From a bacterium (GTDB taxonomy: Bacteria; JACRDZ01; JAQUKH01): DNA of 64,000 bases. Below, piece after piece: positions 25,462 to 33,800 of this stretch (the first letter of the stretch is position 1; each line of letters begins with the position of its first letter). The DNA is taken from contig JAQUKH010000006.1 of NCBI GenBank assembly GCA_028719205.1, positions 28,854-92,853 on the forward strand, read 5' to 3'. Below the pieces are notes generated by a model. It made no database searches and was not told the origin of the DNA. It saw only the letters and a program-made list of their open reading frames with translations. The position numbers and the translations under genes are program-made.

Positions 25462-26235
25462 TTAATCTCCACTTGTTGTAAAATATTTAAAGGAAACAAG
25501 CGCAAGGGTTGAAGCCGTAGTTGCTAGAATTGTCGCGGCCAGAACCTCAATTGTAAATGTCTTGACTTGTTCACCTATAAATGTAGGTATGATTTCTGTT
25601 TTAAACGGGATAACTCCAGCAAAAACAAGGCTTCCGCCGAGTTCTCCCATTGCTCTCGACCAGCATAAAGAAACACCGGCTGCGATATCCTTTAAAGAAA
25701 GAGGCAGATAAATGGTAGTAAATACCTGGAAACGGTTCGCGCCTAACGACCGGGCGGTCAGATTGATTCCGCTGTTTCTTATCTCGCGGAAACGCCGGAC
25801 AGTGAAAGAGACGACGAAGGGACAGGAGATAAAAAATTTGGCAATAACAAGAGAGGCAAAAGTAAAGGCAATGTTCACGTGAAAGGGCGAATCAGGGCCG
25901 AGCATGAGAAGAAAGATAACGCCCTCGGCTACCGGCGGAAATGTCTGCGGGACATCAATTGCAAATGCTTCGAACAGGGTTTTTCCTTTAAATTCCCTTG
26001 TAGCTAAAATATAAGCAAGAGGGATCCCGAAGATTATGGCCAGGAACGTTGTAACAAAAGCTGAAAGAAGGCTTAACCATAAAGCCGAAAGGATGCGGGA
26101 ATTTCCAAATGCAGGCAGAACTTTTTTAAGAGAACCAAGCGCGGCTATATATTGATATAGAAAAGTTGAGATCGAAAAAAACAGAAGTAAGATGGATAAA
26201 ATGTAAAGTATAATGATCAGGTTTTTTGATCTCAT
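25462..26235 (-). CDS. ABC transporter permease, molybdate/tungstate (ModB/TupB/WtpB) type
   Basis: 257 residues from ATG 26235, chosen because GGGAGAAATAC lies directly upstream; the longer frame starting at 26349 would overlap a gene fragment. About six membrane segments. The EAA-like cytoplasmic loop is ARSLGANRFQVFTTIYLPLSLKDI followed by the AMGELGGSLVFAG stretch characteristic of molybdate/tungstate permeases. No periplasmic substrate-binding protein gene is in the neighbourhood, so the transporter is incomplete here. Confidence 0.85.
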   Translation of the reverse strand: MRSKNLIIILYILSILLLFFSISTFLYQYIAALGSLKKVLPAFGNSRILSALWLSLLSAFVTTFLAIIFGIPLAYILATREFKGKTLFEAFAIDVPQTFPPVAEGVIFLLMLGPDSPFHVNIAFTFASLVIAKFFISCPFVVSFTVRRFREIRNSGINLTARSLGANRFQVFTTIYLPLSLKDIAAGVSLCWSRAMGELGGSLVFAGVIPFKTEIIPTFIGEQVKTFTIEVLAATILATTASTLALVSFKYFTTSGD

Positions 26236-26278
26236 GTATTTCTCCCGCCTTACACTATTGATTTCTCCCAAACTTTTA

Positions 26279-26404
26279 TTAGAATTTTCCGTTACTGTTT
26301 TTCCAATTTTCTTTTTTCGGGATTTCCTCGATGGTATCCCAATGTTCAACGATCTTTTTATTCTCGATCCTGGTCACTACTTTTTCCTTATTTGATAGAT
26401 CCAT
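26279..26404 (-). pseudogene. C-terminal remnant of a SnoaL-like (NTF2 fold) protein
   Basis: A 41-codon frame, too short for a domain, reads VVTRIENKKIVEHWDTIEEI and ends WKNSNGKF. This matches the typical C-terminal strand and tail of SnoaL-like proteins (ENGKIVEHWDVIQ...NGMF). A GGGAGG stretch and an ATG happen to open it, but the upstream 100 residues of the domain are absent and the VOC gene starts right there. It is best read as a deletion remnant between the VOC gene and the permease. Confidence 0.65.
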
Positions 26405-26416
26405 TTTTGCCTCCCG

Positions 26417-26902
26417 CTATTTCTGCTCATATGCCTGTCTCAAAGTTTTTATGTCAAGTTTTTTCATTTGAAGCATTGCGCCCATAACTCTTTCTGATCT
26501 CCTGGCATCTTTATCCCGCAGCATTTTGCTTAAAATAACGGGAACGATCTGCCAGGATAAACCATATTTATCTTTGAGCCAGCCGCAGGGCCCTTCATTT
26601 CCACCTTCGGATAGCTTCATCCAGAACTCATCTATTTCTTCCTGCGTTTTGCAGTTTACAATTAACGATATGGCTTCGTTGAATTTGAATACCGGGCCGC
26701 CGTTTAACGCGATAAATTCCCGGCCGTCGAGCTTGAAGGTAATGGTCATTACCGTTCCCTTTAGCCTTCCCGATGCCTTTGCCCCAGCTTCTCCATAACG
26801 GGTAATGTTTTCGATCTTTGAATTTTTAAAAATGGAGGCATAAAAATTAACTGCCTCCTCGGCATTATTATCGAACCATAAGTTTGGAGTGATTTTTTGC
26901 AT
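26417..26902 (-). CDS. VOC-family (PhnB/glyoxalase-like) protein
   Basis: 161 residues from ATG 26902 (AAAGGAAA upstream). ITPNLWFDNNAEEAVNFYASIFKNS is cut here: the ITPNLWFD and AEEAVNFYASIF parts are the classic PhnB-like start. FIALNGGPVFKFNEAISL, then GWLKDKYGLSWQIVP, complete the paired beta-alpha-beta modules. The old annotation of such proteins as 3-demethylubiquinone methyltransferase is not supported by structure. Function unknown; often stress- or antibiotic-related. It reads toward the SnoaL remnant and the ABC permease. Confidence 0.88.
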   Translation of the reverse strand: MQKITPNLWFDNNAEEAVNFYASIFKNSKIENITRYGEAGAKASGRLKGTVMTITFKLDGREFIALNGGPVFKFNEAISLIVNCKTQEEIDEFWMKLSEGGNEGPCGWLKDKYGLSWQIVPVILSKMLRDKDARRSERVMGAMLQMKKLDIKTLRQAYEQK

Positions 26903-27064
26903 ATAGTTTCCTTTCAATTATTTTGTTAATTGATTTTCTTTCAATAATATACCTTTCCAAAAATATATCCATTGGCTGTTTCCGCTTTTTTTTGATTTTT
27001 TTCCATATAATTATGCAGGTTCCATGATATTATTTAATGGATAAACTTAAGCAGGAGGTGGTGC

Positions 27065-27517
27065 ATGGTAACAAACCCGGAATTGGATAATTCAAAATCG
27101 GTATATCATGAACATTGGCATGTTTTTATTATACATTTCCCGATATCATTTTTTGTTGCCGCTTTTGGTTTCCAGATCATGCATCTTTTCACCAGGCCGG
27201 AATGTTTTGAAGAGGCGACCAATGTGTCTTTGATCGCCGGGACCATTGTTATGATACCGGCTATATGGAGCGGCTGGCACACCTGGAAAAAAAGCTACAA
27301 AGGTGCTCATGTCCCGATATTTCAACGAAAGATCATAATTGCCTTTATCATGCTGGGATTAAGCTTTGGCCTGACGATATGGCGTGTGTTCTTTATTGAA
27401 GTCTTTGTGCACAGCCTCATTAGTCCGGAGCATTGGGTGTACCTTATCGGCAATACACTTCTGATGATGGGGGCTTCCGTGGAGGGATATTACGGGGGGC
27501 GTCTCAATCACCGCTAA
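27065..27517 (+). CDS. DUF2231-like membrane protein
   Basis: 150 residues with four predicted membrane helices (about 20-42, 56-75, 88-108, 118-140). EHWHVFIIHFPISFF and WSGWHTW place His residues near the ends of the first two helices, as in DUF2231/cytochrome-b561-like proteins where they may bind haem. A very strong AGGAGGTGG site lies seven bases upstream. The Fe-S protein gene follows by 15 bases. No partner oxidoreductase is adjacent. Confidence 0.7.
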   Translation: MVTNPELDNSKSVYHEHWHVFIIHFPISFFVAAFGFQIMHLFTRPECFEEATNVSLIAGTIVMIPAIWSGWHTWKKSYKGAHVPIFQRKIIIAFIMLGLSFGLTIWRVFFIEVFVHSLISPEHWVYLIGNTLLMMGASVEGYYGGRLNHR

Positions 27518-27532
27518 AAAGAAAAAATTCTT

Positions 27533-28051
27533 ATGATAAAGGGATATTCGGATCTTGTTTTAGAAAGCAGGGGCTGTGACCCGGGAAGTATGGGGTTCAA
27601 GGCCAGGTTTAAATTTAATACTGATATTTCCTCATTATTTCCATATATTAACGCGGTGGCAGAAAAACCATTATATTTTGATAAGCCGCATTATATTAAA
27701 TTTACTTTTAATGAATTTCATTACGCGCTCTATCCGGATAATGGTTTTTTAGCGCTGGTAGAAAATAGGGCGCACGCGATTGAAGCAATAGAAAAGCTGA
27801 TCGAATTTCTCAATGATATTTATTCCAGAAAAGATTCAATTAAGCCTGATCATAAGAAATTTAAACATATTCCCGCCCTGGATATTTATAAATTATTATC
27901 AAAAAGCAATTGTAAGAAATGCGGGTTCCAGACGTGTATGTCTTTCGCGGCGGCATTGGGTAAAGGAGAGGCCTCGCTCGATAAATGCCCCGATCTTTGT
28001 AATTTAAAAGGTGAAAATGTTATCAAGCTCAGATCAATGTTGTTTGAATAA
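27533..28051 (+). CDS. Protein with C-terminal [4Fe-4S] (PF04060-like) domain
   Basis: 172 residues. The C-terminal segment NCKKCGFQTCMSFAAALGKG, then LDKCP, has the CxxC-x4-C-x(about 16)-C spacing of the Fe-S domain shared by the corrinoid Fe-S protein and RnfB. The N-terminal 115 residues are predicted alpha/beta and I do not recognise them. No signal peptide. It lies between a four-helix membrane protein and a TauE-like exporter; an electron-transfer or corrinoid role is possible but not shown by neighbours. Confidence 0.75.
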   Translation: MIKGYSDLVLESRGCDPGSMGFKARFKFNTDISSLFPYINAVAEKPLYFDKPHYIKFTFNEFHYALYPDNGFLALVENRAHAIEAIEKLIEFLNDIYSRKDSIKPDHKKFKHIPALDIYKLLSKSNCKKCGFQTCMSFAAALGKGEASLDKCPDLCNLKGENVIKLRSMLFE

Positions 28052-28080
28052 CAAAATTCGCTATAAGGAGGAGTATATTG

Positions 28081-28473
28081 ATGAACAACAACACATCATT
28101 TTTACTGCTTGGATTTATAGGTATTTTTGCCGGCCTGATAGCGGGTTTTTTCGGCCTGGGAGGAGGAATTGTCATTGTTCCGGCTTTAGTATATTTAGCC
28201 GGGTACTCGCAACATTTGGCAACGGGAACCAGTTTAGCAATCTTACTTCCGCCAGTAGGCCTTGCGGCAGTTATTGAATATTATCACAAAGGAAATGTTG
28301 ATCTGCGTGCCGCGGTAATCATTGCCATATTTTTATTTTTTACTGTCTGGCTGTCATCCCACTTTGCCGGTAGAGTAAATGACTCATATTTAAAATTAAT
28401 ATTTGGAATATTTCTTGTTCTGATCGGTTTGTTTGTAGTGATTGACAGCATAATAATGATAAAAAAAAGCTGA
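28081..28473 (+). CDS. Half-size TauE/SafE-family permease
   Basis: 130 residues from ATG 28081 with AAGGAGGAG upstream (a TTG three bases earlier is possible). Four membrane helices. FAGLIAGFFGLGGGIVIVPAL is split here to FAGLIAGFF and GLGGGIVIVPAL, the signature of the family, followed by ATGTSLAI. Full members have about 250 residues with two such halves; this is a single half, which would need to dimerise. The stop is clean, with a new gene 37 bases later, so it is not an obvious truncation. Substrate (sulfite, sulfoacetate or similar) unknown. Confidence 0.8.
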   Translation: MNNNTSFLLLGFIGIFAGLIAGFFGLGGGIVIVPALVYLAGYSQHLATGTSLAILLPPVGLAAVIEYYHKGNVDLRAAVIIAIFLFFTVWLSSHFAGRVNDSYLKLIFGIFLVLIGLFVVIDSIIMIKKS

Positions 28474-28510
28474 CAAAACACGCTTTAACGAGAGGAGTCA
28501 GGAAAAAATC

Positions 28511-29158
28511 ATGGATAACAAAATCGAAGTACTTTTAAGAAAAAATAAGGAATGGGCAAAATCGGTAAAGACCGGAGATCCTGATTTTTTTACTAAACTG
28601 ACCAATGTCCAGAATCCGGAGCTTCTCTGGATTGGTTGTTCGGACAGCCGTGTTCCTGCTAACGAGATAGTCGGATTGTTACCCGGGGAATTGTTTGTCC
28701 ATAGGAATGTCGCCAATCTTGTTGTGCAAACGGACCTCAATTGTCTTTCTGTTATCCAATACGCGGTTGATGTGCTTAAGGTGAAAGATATAATTGTCTG
28801 CGGCCATTATGGCTGCGGCGGGGTACATTCCGCGTTTGTAAATAATAAGCTGGGATTAATTGATAATTGGCTCCGTAATATTAAAGATGTAATGGAAAAG
28901 TATCAAAAAAAATTGTCAGCCATAAAGGATGAGGAAAAACGCCTTGATAGATTATGTGAATTAAATGTGATGGAGCAGGTAATAAATGTTGCCCAGACCA
29001 CGATATTGGAAGACGCCTGGAACCGGGGGCAGAATGTCGCGGTCCATGGTTTGATCTATAGCCTCAAAGACGGAATGCTAAGGGACTTAAATGTCTGCAT
29101 AAGAAATTTCTCGGATATTACGGAATTTTATAATAATATTAAAAAAGCAGGAAAATAG
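28511..29158 (+). CDS. Beta-class carbonic anhydrase
   Basis: 215 residues. Interconverts CO2 and bicarbonate. Zinc ligands are Cys43 in IGCSDSRVP (with Asp45 and Arg47 of the catalytic dyad), His99 and Cys102 in GHYGCGGV. The helical N-terminal arm and the C-terminal LIYSLKDGML strand are typical of the plant/E. coli Can subgroup. A GAGAGGAG site precedes ATG 28511. No signal peptide, so cytoplasmic. It is the last gene of a same-strand run that starts at 27065. Confidence 0.95.
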   Translation: MDNKIEVLLRKNKEWAKSVKTGDPDFFTKLTNVQNPELLWIGCSDSRVPANEIVGLLPGELFVHRNVANLVVQTDLNCLSVIQYAVDVLKVKDIIVCGHYGCGGVHSAFVNNKLGLIDNWLRNIKDVMEKYQKKLSAIKDEEKRLDRLCELNVMEQVINVAQTTILEDAWNRGQNVAVHGLIYSLKDGMLRDLNVCIRNFSDITEFYNNIKKAGK

Positions 29159-29236
29159 CAGGTTGATAATTAAATATGGGAACGTTGTTAAAAGAATAAA
29201 AGTATTTCCGGGGGGGAGCCTCTCAATTCTCCAAAC

Positions 29237-30811
29237 TCAAATCTTCTCAATACTCTTCTCCACCGCCTTTATCGCATCCGCCGCCGAACTTGTTATCCCG
29301 CCTGTATATCCTGATCCTTCCCCAATCGGATATAAATTTTTAATGTTTATTGATTCATATGTTTCACTGCGTTTGATTTTTACGGGGCAGGTGGTTCTTG
29401 TTTCCACGCCTAACAGGATCGCGTGTTCTGAAACAAATAGAGGGTAATCTTCTTTCCATTTATTAAACGCGGCCAGGATCGTTTTGGATACAAAGCCCGG
29501 GAAAATTTCGTTCATATTGACGGGGGTGGTTCCGGTTTTACATGAGTTTTTATTTAAATTAACGGAAAGTTTTCCCTGCATAAAATCTATCAGATTTTGC
29601 GCGGGAACCTTCCATTTTCCGCCTGCAAGGTTAAAGGCCTTTTGTTCTATATCCTTCTGGAACTGGATACCTGCCAGAGGGCCGGTTGCCCCATAATCAT
29701 TTAAATGGCAGGGGACCACGACCGCGGCGTTTGAAAAGGGCGAGGACCTTTTTGAATAACTCATGCCGTTCACGGCCAGGAAACCGTTCTCAGACGAAGC
29801 GTTCACTACCTCTCCGCCGGGGCACATGCAGAAGGTGTATGCTCCGCTTCCTATTTTGCGGTCGGTGTAGTTAAAAGAATAAACGGCGGCGCCTATGCCG
29901 GGGAAGTTTTTATATTTATTGCCGTACCTGATCAGATTTATTATTTCAACGGGGTGTTCAACTCTCATGCCGACAGAGATAGGTTTCTGTTCAATAGCTA
30001 TACTTTTTTTGTGGAGCATCTCGAACGTGTCGCGCGCGGAATGGCCTAATGCCAGATAGATCAATGAAGAGCGGTATTCTTTTTCGCCGTTTATTATTAC
30101 GCCTTCGGCTTTGCCATCCGAGATAAGCAGATCCGTCATTTTTGAGCTGTAAAATATCTCCCCGCCATTTTGGAGGATATAGTTTCGTATATTAACAACT
30201 ATTTTGCATAATACATCCGTTCCTAAATGAGGTTTGCTGTGGTACCCGATCTCTTCGGGCGCGCCGAATTTTATAAAAGTGTCCAGCACCTTGTTTGAAT
30301 GATAAGAGTTGCTGAGCCTTGAAAAAAGTTTTCCGTCCGAATATGAACCGGCTCCGCCTTCACCAAATTGAATATTTGATTCGGGATCTAAAATTCTTTC
30401 TTTATTAAACCGCTCGACATCCACGGATCGGCCTTCTATTTTTTTACCTCTTTCAAATATCAAAGGTTTGATCCCGCGGTCAATAAATTCGAGGGCGGCG
30501 AACATGCCGGCAGGGCCGAAGCCGATTATTATGGGCCTGTCCTTAACTTTTTTAAATATTTTAGCCGGTTCTGTTATTTTCTTGTATATGGGGAAGTTCT
30601 CTTTATTGTCGAAGCTGTCCGCGACGCGTACAACTATTGAAATTTCGTAGAAGAATTGTTCTTTATCGTTCAGGTCAAGCGCTTTGCGGAGTATACTTAC
30701 AAATTGGATCTTGCCGCGGATCTCATTCAGCTTTTGCGAAGCGGCATTTATATATTCATCTATCCCGTCTTTTTCAACGGGTATCCGTAAATTATTTATT
30801 ATTAGGTCCAA
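29237..30811 (-). CDS. FAD-dependent dehydrogenase (COG2509 type)
   Basis: 524 residues. An N-terminal domain of about 85 residues precedes the dinucleotide-binding loop IIGFGPAGMFAALEFIDRG and KPLIFERGK. SDGKLFSRL, LALGHSARDTFEML, TFCMCPGGEVVNASSE and a final EGSGYTGGITSSAADA are conserved in this family of uncharacterised flavoproteins, which resembles thiazole-enzyme-like and HI0933-like oxidoreductases. Cytoplasmic. It starts 11 bases after the giant NHL/TPR gene and is the last gene of that operon. Confidence 0.9.
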   Translation of the reverse strand: MDLIINNLRIPVEKDGIDEYINAASQKLNEIRGKIQFVSILRKALDLNDKEQFFYEISIVVRVADSFDNKENFPIYKKITEPAKIFKKVKDRPIIIGFGPAGMFAALEFIDRGIKPLIFERGKKIEGRSVDVERFNKERILDPESNIQFGEGGAGSYSDGKLFSRLSNSYHSNKVLDTFIKFGAPEEIGYHSKPHLGTDVLCKIVVNIRNYILQNGGEIFYSSKMTDLLISDGKAEGVIINGEKEYRSSLIYLALGHSARDTFEMLHKKSIAIEQKPISVGMRVEHPVEIINLIRYGNKYKNFPGIGAAVYSFNYTDRKIGSGAYTFCMCPGGEVVNASSENGFLAVNGMSYSKRSSPFSNAAVVVPCHLNDYGATGPLAGIQFQKDIEQKAFNLAGGKWKVPAQNLIDFMQGKLSVNLNKNSCKTGTTPVNMNEIFPGFVSKTILAAFNKWKEDYPLFVSEHAILLGVETRTTCPVKIKRSETYESINIKNLYPIGEGSGYTGGITSSAADAIKAVEKSIEKI

Positions 30812-30822
30812 AATGCCTCTTA

Positions 30823-33800
30823 CTACTCTTCAGGATATTGACTCTTCAGAAGGTCCAGTGTTTTTTTCGTGTCTGCTACTAGTTCATGATCAGGATAATC
30901 TTTGATAAATTTCTCAAGCTCGGCGATCGCTTTGCGCATTTCTCCGAGTGAAGTATAACATAAGCCTATTTTTAACTGGGCCGAGCCGTTCTTTTTTTTG
31001 TCCTGAGTATTAAATTTCAAATATTTTTGATAATATTCCAGGGCTTCTTTTGATTTATCCTGCGCGTAATAGAGTTCCGCTATTTCAAACGCCGCGCGCG
31101 CTTCCTGAGGATAGAAATTTATGATCTTTATAAAATAATTTAAGGCCTCGTCCTGTTTTTTTACTTCCAGCGAATAATCAGCCAGGAAATTTAAAGCTGT
31201 CAGATCTTTTTCCTCCAGCTTTAGAACCTGCTCATATTCCTTTGAAGCTTCATTTTTTAAAGCATTTTCCTTATATAAATTTGCCAGTGCCAATCGTGTT
31301 TTCAGGTCATCAGGCGTGACGGCAAGCTTATCATTATATTTTTTAATTAATGACGGAACCATCATTTCTTTATAAAAAATCTTGAAATCAGCTTGTAATT
31401 TTGTATCCATATCCATTTCTTTCGGGATCTCGGGAATAACATCGTTCGCGGTTAAATTATCTTCAGGCGCGTTCACCCTGTATTCTTTCACGTTAAAAAT
31501 TTCACCTTTTTCTTCCATGACAAGATATTCATTATATTTTTTTACTCCCTGTTTCCACGCGTCCGTAAAAGATGTGCCTAATAAAGACATGTCAACCGGT
31601 ATCCAGATAAAATTATCCCTTTCCATATATAAGGTGGTATCGCCTGTAACTTTTTCCGGCTCTTCAATAGAGGCGCCTGTATTAACAAGCATAATAGTAA
31701 AAGATGAATTCCTGATAATGTTAACCGCGATACCTTCTTTTTCAAGGCAGGCGCTAAGCAAGATCGCGCAATCCAGGTCATTTCCTATCTTGTTTTTTAA
31801 GGTTATCCGTGGATATTGCGATCCCTTCGGCTTAATATTAAGATCAATTTCTTTGTTTCGCGCGGTGCATGTCACTCCATAAACGCTTATACCGTCGTAA
31901 ATAATAAATATTTTATACAATTCATTTGTAATATTATATTCATTTTTCCCGTGGTAAAGTTCCTGAACGCGTTTTGTAAAATCGCCGACCGGCGGGTCAG
32001 AAGGAGTTATGTGTTTGACAATATTTTCCTGTTCTTTTTTTATGAAGGTGTCCAGGTCCGTGAGCGCGTTTTTATATAATAAATTATCTTTCCCCGATCC
32101 TGCCGCTTTTTTGAACAATTCACGGGCTTTGTCGAAGGCTCCATAGCGCATATAAATTATTCCCATATAATAGTAACTTTCAGCGTTGTTCGGATCAATA
32201 TCAAGGATCGCTTTGTATCCTTCAACAGCTTCTTTATTCATTTCTTTCTTACTGTATGTGGAAGCAAGAAGCAAGCGGGCTTTTATATTATTTTGCTCCA
32301 GTGAAATGGCCTTCTGAAAAGATTGAATAGCGTCATTATATTTTTCCTGTGTATTTTGCACGATACCAAGCTCAATATACGCGTCTATATTGTTTTCATC
32401 TGTTTTTATCACGTCTTTAAAATATTTTTCTGACTGTTTATAGTCTTTAATTCCGGAATAAAGCCTTCCCAGAGAAAAATTAATGGAAACTATATCTTTA
32501 GGATTTTTTGCCAATGCCTTTTGATACGCGTCTATCGCGTCGGGAATACGGTTTTTCTTTTCGTATAATACCGCGAGTTTTAAATACACATCCTGATAAT
32601 TTGGATTTAGATTTACCACCGCGTTGAATTCATTTAAGGCCTTGTCTGTATCTGTGTTGAAAAACGCGAGCCCCATGTAATAATGGTAATCCGGATTTTC
32701 AGGTTCTAATTTTGTTGCCTCGCTGAATTCACGGATCGCGGCTTCTTTATCATCATTATAAAAATAAGCTAACCCGAGATTGTATTTGTAAAGCGGATTT
32801 TTAGGGCTGATCGTCCCGGCAACTCTGAATTCGGTAACAGCATCTTTATAGCTTTTCTGGTTAAGATAAATTAATCCGATAAGAAAAAATATTTCATGAT
32901 TTTGCGGCTCAAGTTCCGAAGCTTTTCTGAAAGATTTTATAGCCGGGTCATTTTTCCCCTGCTCGGCATATACTTTTCCAAGATAATAATGGGCATTAAA
33001 TTCTCCCGGATTATTATCAGAGTAATTTTGTAATTCCTCCGCGGCCTGGTCATATTTATGCTGTTTATAATACGCGAATCCGAGTTCGTAATGCTTTTTT
33101 TGATCGGTTTCGCCAAGCAGAAAGGCATTTTTAAAAGCCGCTATGGCATCATTATATAATTCTTTGTTTAAATACGCGGTGCCCAGTTCGGAATATATTA
33201 TAAAAATATTTTTATCTGTTTTAAGGGCGTCTTCAAATTCAAAAATTGCTTTGTCATAAGACTTCTGCCTGGACAACGCGGCTCCGAGATAATAATGCGC
33301 GGATCCATTTTGGGGCTGCAGTTTTATTGTTTTACTGAATTTGTTTTCTGCTTCCGGCCATTTACCCTGTTTAAAGTAAATAATACCTAAATAGTAATAC
33401 GCGTCATAATTATCAGGATAAAGTTCAATTTCTTTCTGTAAATTCAGGGCGCCTTCCTGGAATTTGTTCTGTTTGAAAAGGTTATATCCTAAGATAAAAT
33501 GATCCGTGACAGGCGCGCCCGGAGAGCTCTCGATGCCGCTTGGGGTTACAGCAGAGACCTTATAATAAGGGGACCGCGTTAAAGTGCTGTCCAGAGGCGC
33601 GGAGATAATAAAAAAATTTTCCCGGGTTTTATCAATAAAAGTATAATTGCCGGTGAGTTCATCATTTTTATAAATATTATATTCAGATACAAATGATTCA
33701 GGATTTTTTTTCCATGTAAGTTTTATTTCTTTTTCATTTCCATAAGAAGCCAATTCGCCCGGAGCCTGCGGAGCTTCATGCAGGGCAAAAATCTGGACGC

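Noticed and set aside
26903-27064. Molybdenum-cofactor riboswitch near the Mo/W transporter
   Set aside because: The 162-base divergent gap shows no stable multi-stem structure by eye, and it lies upstream of the VOC gene rather than the transporter.
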